A DNA stretch of 64,000 nt from Mycolicibacterium arenosum (GCF_024320865.1 NZ_JANDBD010000011.1:211843-275842), one strand, 5' to 3'. Positions 23,256 to 34,557 are shown, counted from the first letter of the stretch. Translations and numbers: made by a program. Notes: generated by a model not told the origin, from the letters alone.

Positions 23256-26200
23256 ATGGAGTTCGTGCGCGCACCTCGACAACCCGCGCCGCCGGTCGAC
23301 GGCGGGGTGGTGCTGCTGGATGCTCCTCCGGAGGTGCCGGCGGCCACGCCCGCCGGTTCGATCGGGCGGCTGCTGCCGATCGCGATGGTCGTGGCGGCAC
23401 TGGGGATGACGGCCCTCTACTTCACGTCGGGGGTCGGCACCAGTCGCAGCCCGATGTTCGCCCTGTTCCCGATCATGATGGTGATGTCGGCGGTCGGATC
23501 CCTGGCCTACGGACTGCGCAACGACAACCGCAGCGCCGAACTGGATGCGGGCCGACGGCGGTACCTGCGCTACCTCGATGACGTCGCGGCGAAAGCGCTG
23601 GAGACCGCGACGGCGCAGCACCGCCGCGCCCGGTTCAGCCACCCCGACCCGGCGGCACTCTGGGCGCTGGTAGGCGGGCCCCGGATGTGGGAACGCGGAC
23701 CCGGCGATCCCGACTTCGGCGTCGTTCGGATCGGCATCGGTCGGCAGCCGCTCGCGACACCCGTGCTGGCTCCCGAGCTCAGCACCCACGACGTACCGGA
23801 TCCGGTCACCGCGGATGCACTGCGGCGGTTGCTGGAGGACACTGCGGAGGTGGCCGACATGCCGGTCACCGTCGACCTCGCCGCCGATCCGGTCATCGCC
23901 GTCGCGGGTGAGCGGGAGACCGCCCGCGCCCTGGTGCGCTCCGTCGTCTGCCAGCTCGCGGTGTTCCACGGACCGGCGTCGCTGGCGATATCGGCCGTCG
24001 TCGACCGGGCGTCGGCTGGTGAGTGGGACTGGCTGAAGTGGCTGCCGCAGCACCGGCGACCGGGATGGGGCGACTGCGCGGGCGAGGCGCGCCGAACGTT
24101 CAACCGGGTGAGTTCGGTTGCAGCCGAGGCTGTCCCGCGCACGGTCGTGGTGGTGGACAGCGGCTCGGTGACCGGCCTCGACGCCAGTGTCGACGGGGTC
24201 ACCGTCATCATGATCGGCGGCACGTCCGGGCACGTCGTCGACCCGACGGCGCAGGGTGCCGACGCGATGACGATCGCGCAGGCGCTCGCATGCGCCCGAC
24301 GGCTGGCCCGCTATCGCGAGCCCAGTGCCAACCCCGGTGCGCGGCCGGCCTGGACCGCACTGTCCGGTATCGGCGTCCCCGACCGGGTCGACCCCGCGCA
24401 TGCGTGGCGCCCACGGGTCGGACGAGAGCTGTTGCGTGTACCGGTCGGCACCGATGCGCGGGGTGACCCGGTGCACCTCGACCTGAAGGAGGCCGCCGAT
24501 CAGGGGATGGGGCCGCACGGTCTGTGTGTCGGAGCAACGGGCTCGGGCAAGTCGGAGTTCCTGCGGACGCTGACCCTGAGCCTGGTCGCCACTCACCCGC
24601 CCGAGGCGCTGAACCTGGTGCTCGTCGACTTCAAGGGAGGCGCGACGTTCCTCGGCTTCGAGCGCCTGCACCACGTCGCCGCGGTCATCACGAACCTCGC
24701 CGACGAAGCGCATCTGGTGAGTCGCATGCGCGACGCGCTCACCGGGGAGTTGACGCGACGGCAGGAACTGCTGCGCGCTGCGGGCCGCTGCGCCGACCTC
24801 GCGGGCTACCGAGCGCAACGGCTGTCGAACCCGGCGCTGCCGATCCTGCCGACGTTGCTGATCGTGGTCGACGAGTTCTCCGAGCTGCTCACCGCCCATC
24901 CGGATTTCGTCGACCTGTTCGTCGCGGTCGGCCGGGTCGGTCGCTCGCTGGGCATCCATCTCCTGCTCGCCAGCCAACGGCTGGAGGAGGGTAGGCTGCG
25001 CGGGCTCGACACCCACCTGTCCTATCGGATCTGCCTGAAGACGTTCTCCGCGAGCGATTCCCGCGCCGTGCTCGGTACCGCCGACGCCTTCGACCTGCCC
25101 AACTCACCGGGTGCCGCCCTGCTGAAGACGCCGTCGGGTGAGCTCATCGGATTCCACGCCGCCTACGTGTCGGGCGCGATCGAGGCTGCTTCCGCGAACC
25201 CCGCGTGCGCGCCCGGCACGGTGAGCCCGTTCACCGCCGCGCCCGTCGGCGAGGTGCGGCCGACGGTGGTACCGCGTGAGCCCAGACGGCGCACGGTGCT
25301 CGACGCGGTCGTCGCCCGGTTGGCCGATCACGGCACGCCCGCCCACCGGGTGTGGCTGCCACCGCTGGTGGCGCCGCCGACGCTCGCGGGTGTGCTCGCG
25401 CACGCGACGGGGACACCCGAGCTCGTGGCGGCGATCGGCCTGGTGGACAACGCGTTCGCGCAGCGACGTGATCCGCTGCTGGCCGACGTGCGGGCCGCCG
25501 GCGGCCACGTCGCGGTGGTGGGCGGCCCCCGCAGCGGGAAGTCGACGGCGCTGCGCACGCTGATGCTCGCGCTAGCCGTCGCGCACCCGCCCGATCAGGT
25601 GCGGTTCCACGTGCTGGACTTCGGCGGCGAGCTCGCGTCGGTGCGCGAGCTGCCGCACGTGGGCAGCGTCGCGGGCCGGTTCGACCGGGAGCTGGCCGAG
25701 CGCATCGTCGCGCACGTGCAGGCGATCGTGCGGCGCCGCGAGGCGGCGCGCGAGCGCGACGGCGAGGTGTTCCTCGTCATCGACGGTTGGGGCGCGCTTC
25801 GGCAGGAGTTCGACGGGATCGAGGAGACCGTGACTGCGATCGCCGGACAGGGCCTCTCGGTCGGCGTGCACGTCGTCATCGCCGCGGCCCGCTGGGCCGA
25901 GATCAGGCCCGCGCTCAAGGATCGAATCGGCACCAGAGTCGAACTGCGCCTTGGTGATCCCGCTGATTCGGAGATGGATCGCCGAGCTGCCCGGCTGCTG
26001 GTCGACCGCCCCGCCGGTCACGGTGTCACCAGAGACGGTCTCGAGGCGGTGATCGCGCTGCCGCGACTCGACGGGGTCGGCTCGGCGGCGGGCCTCGAGG
26101 ACGCGTGGCGTGCCGCGGCGGACACGCTGCGGCGCCGGTATCCGGGAGCCGCGACCGCGGAGGTCGAACTGCTGCCCGCGCAGGTGCTCCTCGAGTCGGT

Positions 26201-26906
26201 TGCGACGCGGTGCCCGGACGCCGTGGTGCTCGGCCTCGACGTCGAGCTGTCACCCGTCGTGCTCGACTTCGCCACGGCGCCACACGCGTTGATCGTCGGC
26301 GACTCGCGCAGCGGCAAGACCGCCGCGTTGCGCACGCTGTGCCGCGAGCTGATCCGCATCCGCGACCCCGCGGCCGCGCAACTCGTCGTCGTCGACGTCC
26401 GCCGCTCCCTGCTCGGCGAGGTCGAGGGCGACCATCTGCGCGGCTATGCGATGTCGGTGTCGGGCGCGGAGTCCCAGCTGGCCGACGTGACCGACGAACT
26501 GCGGCTTCGCCTGCCCCCGGACACGGTGACGCAGCGACAACTGCGCGATCGGTCGTGGTGGTCGGGCCCCGAGTGGTACGTCGTCGTGGACGACTACGAC
26601 GTGGTGGCGGCGTCGACGGTCAACCCGCTCACCCCTCTGCTCGAGTTCCTCCCGCACGCCACCGACATCGGCCTGCACCTGGTCGTGGCCCGCCGTTCCG
26701 GCGGTGCCGCGCGGGCGATGTTCGATCCCGTGCTCAGCGGGTTGCGCGATCACGGCTGTCTGGGACTGGCGCTCAGCGCCGGTCCCGACGACGGCGTGCT
26801 GTTCGGGTCGGTGCGGCCGCGGCCGTTGCCACCGGGGCGCGGAACGGTCTGCGTGCGCGGCGAACCCGATCGGCTGCTGCAGGTGGCGTGGACGGATCCG
26901 CGATGA
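23256..26906 (+). CDS. eccC4: ESX-4 FtsK/SpoIIIE-type ATPase EccC4
   Basis: EccC is the motor ATPase that recognises substrates and powers type VII export. The 1216 residues carry two N-terminal membrane segments (LLPIAMVVAALGMTALYF and FPIMMVMSAVGSLAYGL) and then three ATPase domains. The P-loops are GATGSGKSE (about 426), GGPRSGKST (about 756) and GDSRSGKTA (about 1015), with Walker B strands LLIVVDEF, VFLVIDGW and WYVVVDDYD. All three P-loops keep the lysine. It is one polypeptide, as expected for ESX-4, and its stop overlaps the next gene (ATGA). It has its own SigM-type promoter immediately upstream. Confidence 0.96.
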   Translation: MEFVRAPRQPAPPVDGGVVLLDAPPEVPAATPAGSIGRLLPIAMVVAALGMTALYFTSGVGTSRSPMFALFPIMMVMSAVGSLAYGLRNDNRSAELDAGRRRYLRYLDDVAAKALETATAQHRRARFSHPDPAALWALVGGPRMWERGPGDPDFGVVRIGIGRQPLATPVLAPELSTHDVPDPVTADALRRLLEDTAEVADMPVTVDLAADPVIAVAGERETARALVRSVVCQLAVFHGPASLAISAVVDRASAGEWDWLKWLPQHRRPGWGDCAGEARRTFNRVSSVAAEAVPRTVVVVDSGSVTGLDASVDGVTVIMIGGTSGHVVDPTAQGADAMTIAQALACARRLARYREPSANPGARPAWTALSGIGVPDRVDPAHAWRPRVGRELLRVPVGTDARGDPVHLDLKEAADQGMGPHGLCVGATGSGKSEFLRTLTLSLVATHPPEALNLVLVDFKGGATFLGFERLHHVAAVITNLADEAHLVSRMRDALTGELTRRQELLRAAGRCADLAGYRAQRLSNPALPILPTLLIVVDEFSELLTAHPDFVDLFVAVGRVGRSLGIHLLLASQRLEEGRLRGLDTHLSYRICLKTFSASDSRAVLGTADAFDLPNSPGAALLKTPSGELIGFHAAYVSGAIEAASANPACAPGTVSPFTAAPVGEVRPTVVPREPRRRTVLDAVVARLADHGTPAHRVWLPPLVAPPTLAGVLAHATGTPELVAAIGLVDNAFAQRRDPLLADVRAAGGHVAVVGGPRSGKSTALRTLMLALAVAHPPDQVRFHVLDFGGELASVRELPHVGSVAGRFDRELAERIVAHVQAIVRRREAARERDGEVFLVIDGWGALRQEFDGIEETVTAIAGQGLSVGVHVVIAAARWAEIRPALKDRIGTRVELRLGDPADSEMDRRAARLLVDRPAGHGVTRDGLEAVIALPRLDGVGSAAGLEDAWRAAADTLRRRYPGAATAEVELLPAQVLLESVATRCPDAVVLGLDVELSPVVLDFATAPHALIVGDSRSGKTAALRTLCRELIRIRDPAAAQLVVVDVRRSLLGEVEGDHLRGYAMSVSGAESQLADVTDELRLRLPPDTVTQRQLRDRSWWSGPEWYVVVDDYDVVAASTVNPLTPLLEFLPHATDIGLHLVVARRSGGAARAMFDPVLSGLRDHGCLGLALSAGPDDGVLFGSVRPRPLPPGRGTVCVRGEPDRLLQVAWTDPR

Positions 26907-27979
26907 GGCACGCCGACGTCGTCGTCGTCGGACCGGGCGCGGTGACCGGTCCGGAGACCGTCGACCCGGAGCTGGTGCGGACCGCACTCGATGCCGTCGA
27001 CGACAGGCTCGCCGTGTACGACGACCGGATCGTCACGGTTCGCGAGCTGTGGGGTCGCGTGGTCGACGAGGCACTGGGGGAGCGGCACGACCGGGTCACG
27101 CTGGTGGTGCCGTCCTGGTGGCCGGGATCGCGGGTGGAGCTCGTCGAGGATGCGCTGCTGACGCTGAGCGCCGTGGTCACGGTGCTGCGTCGCGGCGAGG
27201 TGCTCCGCACCCTCGCGCCCGTTGTGGTCGAACTCGGTCCAGGGGCGCCGTCGGTCGATGAGGTGCTCGAATCCTGTAGCGGCGCAGCCACGGTGGTGCT
27301 CGACACCCCGACGGGCGTCGGCGGCCTCGACGCCGTGGCGCTCGACGTGGAGCGGCGGCTCGAACGCCGCGGCGTCGAGGTGATCCGGGTCGACGACGAC
27401 GGCGTGCGAGGGGCGGCCGGGACGGATCCGCAGCGGCCGCGGCCGCGGTGGCGTCCGGCTCGAGTGGGTGTGATCGCCTGCGCGCTGACGATCGCCGCGG
27501 CGCTCGCCGGCGCCGCCCTGCGCCCCGAACCGACGCGCTCGGCACCGGCGACCACGTGGGTCGTCGAGGGGCGCGTGGCGGTCGAGGTCCCCGCGAACTG
27601 GGCCGTCGAACGAGTGGTGACCGGTCCGGGATCGGCTCGCCTACAGGTGATGTCGCCCGACGGCGGCGCGGCGGTGCACATCACTCAGGCCGTGGTTGCG
27701 CCCCTGGAGACCCGAGATGGCACGGCGCGGGCACTCGGCGCCGCGTTGCAGCGGCAGCCGGCGGGCGTGTTCACGGACTTCAACCCCGACGACGTGGTGG
27801 CGGGTCGACACGCGGTGAGCTATCGCGAGGTGCGGTCCGGCGTCGTCGATTGGACCGCGCTGGTCGACGGCGGAGTTCGGATCGCCATCGGATGTCGCGA
27901 CGGGTCCACGGAGCCACGGCGAACCGCGGTGTGTGAGCGCGCGATCGGCAGCGCGAGAACCCTCGGCGAAATCGGGTAG
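26903..27979 (+). CDS. Type VII secretion-associated membrane protein (Rv3446c-like)
   Basis: This 358-residue protein lies between eccC4 and esxU, like Rv3446c, and fits the actinobacterial 'type VII secretion-associated protein' family. The N-terminal 185 residues are cytosolic and begin MRHADVVVVGPGAVTGPETV. A single membrane segment follows (VGVIACALTIAAALAGAAL, about 188-206), then a C-terminal domain of about 150 residues outside the membrane with two cysteines (GCRDG and AVCERAIG). ATG 26903 overlaps the eccC4 stop by ATGA. The role in secretion is not established; conservation with ESX-4 suggests an accessory part of the membrane complex. Confidence 0.85.
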   Translation: MRHADVVVVGPGAVTGPETVDPELVRTALDAVDDRLAVYDDRIVTVRELWGRVVDEALGERHDRVTLVVPSWWPGSRVELVEDALLTLSAVVTVLRRGEVLRTLAPVVVELGPGAPSVDEVLESCSGAATVVLDTPTGVGGLDAVALDVERRLERRGVEVIRVDDDGVRGAAGTDPQRPRPRWRPARVGVIACALTIAAALAGAALRPEPTRSAPATTWVVEGRVAVEVPANWAVERVVTGPGSARLQVMSPDGGAAVHITQAVVAPLETRDGTARALGAALQRQPAGVFTDFNPDDVVAGRHAVSYREVRSGVVDWTALVDGGVRIAIGCRDGSTEPRRTAVCERAIGSARTLGEIG

Positions 27980-27987
27980 CGATCGAT

Positions 27988-28013
27988 GGAACCGAACGGC
28001 GTCCGGCTGCGTC
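27988..28013 (+). promoter_or_regulatory. SigM-type promoter of esxU-esxT
   Basis: GGAACC at 27988-27993, a 16-nt spacer, and CGTC at 28010-28013 have the same architecture as the eccC4 and 36658 promoters. Transcription would begin near 28020, leaving a leader of roughly 35 nt before the esxU ATG. Confidence 0.75.
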
Positions 28014-28056
28014 CTAATTACACATCCACAACAGCACTTTCGACGAGAGGGAAGCG

Positions 28057-28380
28057 ATGACGACACCGGCGAGCGGAACGCTCACCACCGACTTCGAGAT
28101 GATGACCGCGGTGGCGGGCAGGATCGACGTCCGCAACGACGAACTGCGTGCGATGCTGCGCGCGTTCATGGGACGAATGGCAGGCGTTCCGACGACCGTG
28201 TGGGGCGGCGCGGCGGCGGCCAGGTTCCGCGACGTCGTCGGGCGCTGGGACGCGGAGTCGCACACGCTGTACACCGCCCTACAGCGCATCTCCGAGAACA
28301 TCCGTGCCAACGAGCGCACGCTCCGCGAGGTCGCCGATTCCCACTCGCACGCGATCGCCGCCACCGGCAACACGTTGTAA
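28057..28380 (+). CDS. esxU: ESX-4 WXG100 protein EsxU
   Basis: This 107-residue WXG100-type helical hairpin is one half of the predicted EsxU-EsxT heterodimer exported by ESX-4. The turn motif is VWGGAAAARFRDVV (about residues 48-61), with helices before (MMTAVAGRIDVRNDELRAML) and after it (LYTALQRISENIRANERTL). AGGGAAGCG lies just before the ATG. The order and distance to esxT match M. tuberculosis Rv3445c-Rv3444c. There is no signal peptide, as expected for type VII substrates. Expression is probably driven by the SigM-type promoter upstream. Confidence 0.93.
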   Translation: MTTPASGTLTTDFEMMTAVAGRIDVRNDELRAMLRAFMGRMAGVPTTVWGGAAAARFRDVVGRWDAESHTLYTALQRISENIRANERTLREVADSHSHAIAATGNTL

Positions 28381-28411
28381 ACCCCTATCCCACAATCGAT
28401 ATGGAGACATC

Positions 28412-28705
28412 ATGGATCCGGTTCTGTCATACGACTTCGACGCCATCGAGCACACGGTTCGGCAGGAGATCCACACCACGTCGGCCCGGTTCAACGCCGC
28501 GCTGGACGAGTTGCGTGCGCAGGTAGCGCCGCTGCAGGCGACGTGGACGCGGGAGGCGGCCGAGGCGTACCGCGTCGAGCAGGCTCGCTGGGAGCAGTCG
28601 GCGGCGGCGCTCAACGACATCCTGTTCCGGCTCGGCAACGCCGTGCGAGACGGCGCCGCCGACGTCGCGGACACCGATAGACGCGCCGCGGGAGCGTGGG
28701 GCTAG
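28412..28705 (+). CDS. esxT: ESX-4 WXG100-family protein EsxT
   Basis: This 97-residue partner of EsxU begins MDPVLSYDFDAIEHTVRQEI. The position of the WXG turn reads WTREAAEAY (about residues 46-54), so the glycine is replaced. I recall the same WTR in M. tuberculosis EsxT, so this is a family trait and not damage. The second helix is ARWEQSAAALNDILFRLGNA and the tail is DRRAAGAWG. It lies 31 bp after esxU in the same transcript and is followed by a 17-bp terminator hairpin. Confidence 0.93.
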   Translation: MDPVLSYDFDAIEHTVRQEIHTTSARFNAALDELRAQVAPLQATWTREAAEAYRVEQARWEQSAAALNDILFRLGNAVRDGAADVADTDRRAAGAWG

Positions 28706-28717
28706 CCCCGATGAACT

Positions 28718-28760
28718 CTGTGCGGTCCCGCCGGAATGGAGAGCCGGCGGGACCGCACAG
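28718..28760 (+). terminator. 17-bp perfect hairpin after esxT
   Basis: The arms 28718-28734 (CTGTGCGGTCCCGCCGG) and 28744-28760 are exact complements around a 9-nt loop, and no T-tract follows. This is the GC-only hairpin type common at mycobacterial transcript ends and marks the end of the ESX-4 region. Confidence 0.85.
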
Positions 28761-28844
28761 TCATCTGCGCCCTTCAGCGGCCGTTTTGGACTACATTGGC
28801 GGCCACGCGCGCAGGTGAATTGACGCGCAGGAGTGTGAGCAGCG

Positions 28845-30134
28845 GTGGTGACCACGAAGGCATCGGGCGGCCGGCCGAGTGGCCAGCCGCCTGACCTGCG
28901 CGCGGTTCACGAACTCTTCGTCGCGGGGCAGGTCGACGCGGACTACCTGGACGCGTCCGCCCTGCGCCCCCTGGTGGCCGACAGTTGGCGGCGCAGCCTC
29001 GCGACCGGCGTCGATCCGGATCGCGGCGGCGCGGATGCGGCGTCGGCGGCCTCCACGCTGGAACGCCTGCGCTCGGCTCATCCGCTGGCGTCGGCGTTGC
29101 CGGTGATCAGGAAGCTGCTGGTCGAGGACGCCTCCGACGCAGGCGTCCTCGTCGCCGTGACCGCCGCCGACGGCACGCTGCTCTGGGTGGAGGGGGACCC
29201 CACCGCGCGGCGCAAAGCCGAGGCCATGAACTTCGTGCCCGGCGCGGACTGGAGTGAACGCGGGGCGGGCACCAACGCCCCCGGCACCGCACTCGCCCTC
29301 GACCGCGAACTGCAGATCCTCGGATCGGAGCACTTCTCGCGCATCGTCCAGCCCTGGAGTTGCACCGCCGTGCCCGTGCACGACCCGGCGACCGGTGCGC
29401 TGCTCGGTGCCATCGATCTGACGGGCGGCAGCCAGGTGGCGTCCCCGCAGACGCTGGCGTTGGTGCGGGCCACCGCGGTCGCCGTCGAGCACCACCTCGC
29501 GCTTCTTCGTCTGACCCGCCCCGAGCCGGTCGGCGTCACCAACGCGCGGCTCACGGTCCTCGGTGGCGAACGGCCCACGTGGGTGTCCACCGACGCCGAC
29601 GGTGCGCCGCACGCACACACCCTGACGGGCAGGCACGCCGACATCCTCGTCCTGCTCACGCGGCACCCGGAGGGGCTCAGCGCCGACCACCTGGCCATGC
29701 TGCTCGACGACAACGACCTGGACGCGGTCACCATCCGAGCCGAGATGTCGAGGCTGCGCCGGGTGATCGGTGCCGAGTACGTCGCGTCCCGGCCGTACCG
29801 GCTGCTGGCGCCGGTCGACAGCGACGTCGCCGACGTGTTCGCCGCGCTGCAGCGCGGAGAGGTCGATGGTGCGCTGGCGCGGTATGCGGGAGTTCTGCTG
29901 CCGCAATCCGTTTCACCGGCTATCGCGCGACTGCGCACCGAGCTCAGTACCGCGCTGCGCGCCGCCGTCCTGTCCACCGGCAGCGTCGCGCTGTTGCGCC
30001 GCTGGTTGGCGCTGCCCGAGGGCCGTGACGACCGTGGCGGGTGGCAGCTCCTACACGACAGCGCCGCCTCGGACGGCGTCGCTCGCGCGCAGGCGCGCGG
30101 CCACCTGGCCGGCCTGGACGCCGAACTGTCCTGA
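28845..30134 (+). CDS. GAF-domain transcriptional regulator (AcoR-like)
   Basis: This 429-residue regulator has a GAF sensor domain at about residues 85-220, with LWVEGDPTARRKAEAMNFVP and WSERGAGTNAPGTALA typical of AcoR-type activators. There is no sigma-54 AAA domain. A winged-helix-like segment follows (LTGRHADILVLLTRHPEGLS, then IRAEMSRLRRVIG and SRPYRLL, about 260-320), then a helical C-terminus. The GTG starts at 28845 and 28848 share an AGGAG 11-14 nt upstream. It is transcribed towards the hydrolase and aldehyde dehydrogenase; regulators of this type often activate neighbouring alcohol or aldehyde oxidation genes, so control of the dehydrogenase at 31811 is inferred. Confidence 0.85.
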   Translation: MVTTKASGGRPSGQPPDLRAVHELFVAGQVDADYLDASALRPLVADSWRRSLATGVDPDRGGADAASAASTLERLRSAHPLASALPVIRKLLVEDASDAGVLVAVTAADGTLLWVEGDPTARRKAEAMNFVPGADWSERGAGTNAPGTALALDRELQILGSEHFSRIVQPWSCTAVPVHDPATGALLGAIDLTGGSQVASPQTLALVRATAVAVEHHLALLRLTRPEPVGVTNARLTVLGGERPTWVSTDADGAPHAHTLTGRHADILVLLTRHPEGLSADHLAMLLDDNDLDAVTIRAEMSRLRRVIGAEYVASRPYRLLAPVDSDVADVFAALQRGEVDGALARYAGVLLPQSVSPAIARLRTELSTALRAAVLSTGSVALLRRWLALPEGRDDRGGWQLLHDSAASDGVARAQARGHLAGLDAELS

Positions 30135-30218
30135 ACCTGAGCAACCCCGTATTCGCCCAGCTCACGACGCATCGAAACGCGAGTTGTGCAGCCGCCGCAC
30201 GCCTTTCACGATAGATGC

Positions 30219-31136
30219 ATGACTCTGCATGAATACGCCGGATTCGTCCCGGCCGACTACGCCGCGGCGATGGTCGAACCGACCCGCACGTGGTGGCAGT
30301 GGCGGGACACGCATGTGCACATCGCGCGTGCCGCCCGGCCACAGGCCCGTGCTCGCGTCATGGTGATTCACGGTGGTGGCGGATACAGCGAGGCGCTCTG
30401 GCCTGCGGCGGCGGTCGTCGCCAGCGACGGAGTTGAGGTGTTCGCCCCCGACCTGCCGCTGTACGGCCACACCGAGACCCCAGATCCGTCGGGCGTGCGC
30501 TACGGCGACTGGATCGACCTGCTGTGCGACCTGGTGCGTGCGGAGCGGGCAACCGATCCGCGGCCGCTGATCCTGTTCGGCGCCAGCATGGGCGGCATGT
30601 TGGCGTACGAGGTCGCTGCGCGTACGGCAGGTGAGGTGGCGGCGGTGCTGGCGACGTGCCTGCTCGATCTCGCCGACCCCACGGCGCGCGCGGCGGCGTC
30701 GAGGTACGCGTGGATGGGCGGGCCCGCTCCGGCGCTCTTGCGTGCCGTGGACCCGGTGCTCGGTCGTGTGCGCCTGCCCATCCGCTGGTTCGCCGACATG
30801 GCCGCGATGAGCTCGAACCCCGCGCTGTCGCGGCTGTGTGCATCCGACCCGCGCGGGGGAGGGACCCGCGTCCCGCTCGGCTTCCTGTGCAGCTGGATGA
30901 ACTACCGCCACACGGACCCGGCCGCCTTCGACGCTGCGCCGGTCACGCTGGTGGCACCCGCCGCCGACCTCTGGACACCGCCGGAGGTGAGCATCCGCTT
31001 CCTGCAACGTATTTCGGCACCGACCAAACTCGTGATGCTGGAGAACTGCGGGCACTTCCCGATCGAGCAGCCCGGCATCGGGCGGCTGCGCGACGAAGTG
31101 CTCGCCACCGTCACCGAGGTGGCGCCAGCGCGGTGA
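30219..31136 (+). CDS. Alpha/beta hydrolase
   Basis: This 305-residue cytosolic alpha/beta hydrolase has an oxyanion strand VMVIHGGGGYSEALW, a nucleophile elbow FGASMGGMLAYEV (Ser about residue 125) and a C-terminal His in ENCGHFPIEQPG. A helical cap lies between residues 150 and 220. The substrate is unknown. ATG 30219 is chosen over an in-frame ATG at 30186 because it precedes the usual family opening. The 3' end overlaps the TetR gene tail to tail by 26 bp. Placement beside an aldehyde dehydrogenase suggests ester cleavage feeding alcohol or aldehyde oxidation (inference). Confidence 0.88.
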   Translation: MTLHEYAGFVPADYAAAMVEPTRTWWQWRDTHVHIARAARPQARARVMVIHGGGGYSEALWPAAAVVASDGVEVFAPDLPLYGHTETPDPSGVRYGDWIDLLCDLVRAERATDPRPLILFGASMGGMLAYEVAARTAGEVAAVLATCLLDLADPTARAAASRYAWMGGPAPALLRAVDPVLGRVRLPIRWFADMAAMSSNPALSRLCASDPRGGGTRVPLGFLCSWMNYRHTDPAAFDAAPVTLVAPAADLWTPPEVSIRFLQRISAPTKLVMLENCGHFPIEQPGIGRLRDEVLATVTEVAPAR

Positions 31137-31644
31137 CGAGTTCGGTCAGCTGCGTGACGCTGAACCCGCGCTCCGTCATCACCCGGTGCACGTGCGCGTC
31201 GACGGCGGCGACGACGGTCTGGGCGGTCAATTCGACATCGTCGCCGCCGCGGTCGCAGCGCTTGAGGTGAAACGCGACCTCCTCGACGACGTGTTCCTCG
31301 AGATCGCGCAGCACCGCGAGATCGCGGGACGTGCTCGGCAGCAGCCGGTGCATGACGGCGTGCAACCGCGGATGCGCCCGGTGGTCGTCGACGATCACCT
31401 GCAGCAGCGCGCGGATGGTCTCGTCGAACGGCGGCGTGGCGATGCGCAACCGGTGGAACTCCGCGTTGAGTCGCCGGCTGGTGTCGGCGACGTGACGTTC
31501 GGCCACCGCCCGCAGCAGCGCGTTCTTATCGGGGAAGTACTGGTACAGCGTCCCGATGGACAATCCGGCGCGCTCGGCGATCCGGTTGGTGGTCGTCGCG
31601 ATCCCCTCGCGGGAGAACATCTGCGTGGCCGCTTCGAGCAGCAC
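31111..31644 (-). CDS. TetR-family transcriptional regulator
   Basis: This 177-residue TetR regulator has its helix-turn-helix in the first 45 residues (MFSREGIATTTNRIAERAGL, then SIGTLYQYFPDKNALL). The C-terminal two thirds form a variable ligand-binding domain. GTG 31644 is the only standard start. The frame stays open upstream with a basic stretch typical of TetR N-termini (GPRKKPRQARSRETVD) but has no ATG, GTG or TTG before an in-frame stop near 31760, so the N-terminus is uncertain. It is divergent from the aldehyde dehydrogenase, with an inverted repeat between them. Confidence 0.88.
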   Translation of the reverse strand: MLLEAATQMFSREGIATTTNRIAERAGLSIGTLYQYFPDKNALLRAVAERHVADTSRRLNAEFHRLRIATPPFDETIRALLQVIVDDHRAHPRLHAVMHRLLPSTSRDLAVLRDLEEHVVEEVAFHLKRCDRGGDDVELTAQTVVAAVDAHVHRVMTERGFSVTQLTELVTALAPPR

Positions 31645-31723
31645 GTCGACCGTTTCGCGCGATCGTGCCTGCCTGGGCTTCTTCCTCGGACCGTCGATAC
31701 CGACGAGTATGGGCGGCCGTGCA

Positions 31724-31739
31724 ACCGTGATGCAACGGT
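31724..31739. promoter_or_regulatory. Candidate TetR operator
   Basis: ACCGT at 31724-31728 and ACGGT at 31735-31739 form an inverted repeat with a 6-nt centre, overlapping direct repeats of TGCAAC. It sits between the divergent TetR and aldehyde dehydrogenase genes, where self-regulating TetR operators usually lie. No other support exists. Confidence 0.3.
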
Positions 31740-31810
31740 GCGAAACCTACCTTGAGTGACGACCGCCACACTGTGGCGCCGGACGGCACTGAAAGCTAGG
31801 AGACCGCTTC

Positions 31811-33334
<1,524 letters not shown>

Positions 33335-33340
33335 TCTCTC

Positions 33341-33403
33341 CGCCGAACGACGGTTACCGCCACGCTCCCCTCGATTTCGCGTGGCGGTAATCGTCATTCG
33401 GCG
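33341..33403 (+). terminator. 25-bp hairpin after the aldehyde dehydrogenase
   Basis: Arms 33341-33365 and 33379-33403 pair along all 25 positions with only two G-U pairs, around a 13-nt loop. The hairpin begins 7 bp after the stop codon, so it is probably a very strong terminator that insulates the rplM-rpsI operon downstream. Confidence 0.88.
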
Positions 33404-33593
33404 ACCGGTCGGGATTCGACGCCGGTGGGCGTTTTGACCTGCGGTGACGGCCGCGGGTAAGCTCCCACGTTGGCATGCGGCATCGCGGGGCCATCGGGTC
33501 TACACCGGTCGCCGAGATTCACCCCGCCGCACACCGCCTGACCGGCCCCCGGCTCGCGCTGGGATCACACCCGAGAAAGAGAAGGTAAGCGCT

Positions 33594-34033
33594 TTGCCTA
33601 CGTACACGCCGAAGGCAGGCGACACCACGCGCACGTGGTACGTCGTCGACGCCCAGGACGTGGTGCTCGGCCGGCTCGCCGTCGAAGTAGCCAAGCTGCT
33701 CCGCGGTAAGCACAAGCCGACGTTCACGCCGAATGTCGATGGCGGCGATTTCGTCGTCGTCATCAACGCCGAGAAGGTCGCCATCGGTGGCGACAAGCTC
33801 ACCAAGAAGTTCGCCTACCGCCACTCGGGTTATCCCGGCGGCCTGCGCAGGCGCACCATCGGTGAGCTGTTGGAGAAGCACCCGACCCGCGTCGTCGAGA
33901 ACGCGATCGTCGGCATGCTCCCGCACAACAAGCTGAGCCGACAGGTGCAGAAGAAGCTCAAGGTCTACGCCGGACCGGAGCACCCGCACGCCGCGCAGCA
34001 GCCCGTCCCGTTCGAGATCAAGCAGGTGGCCCA

Positions 34034-34037
<4 letters not shown>
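33594..34037 (+). CDS. rplM: 50S ribosomal protein L13
   Basis: L13 is an early-assembling 50S protein. The 147 residues starting MPTYTPKAGDTTRTWYVVDA match mycobacterial L13, with GRLAVEVAKLLRGKHKPTF, YRHSGYPGGLRRRTIGELL and the C-terminus VYAGPEHPHAAQQ. The start codon is TTG at 33594, with GAAGG about 8 nt upstream. A longer open frame beginning at 33444 is leader sequence and does not resemble L13. About 190 bp between the preceding terminator and this start hold the promoter and leader; no known leader structure was recognised. The stop overlaps the rpsI start (GTGA). Confidence 0.97.
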
Positions 34038-34543
<506 letters not shown>

Positions 34544-34557
34544 TCGATCGACATCGG

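Noticed and set aside
20625..25016. A 1463-codon open frame on the minus strand
   Set aside because: Its C-terminal part is mycP4, but the rest runs antisense to eccC4 and out of frame with eccD4, with Arg/Ala/His-rich composition typical of GC-rich shadow frames.
28412..28705. EsxT as a degraded pseudogene because WXG reads WTR
   Set aside because: The same WTR is recalled in M. tuberculosis EsxT and the frame is intact.
33444..33593. 50-residue N-terminal extension of L13
   Set aside because: The sequence does not resemble L13, and TTG 33594 has a proper ribosome site and gives the expected N-terminus.
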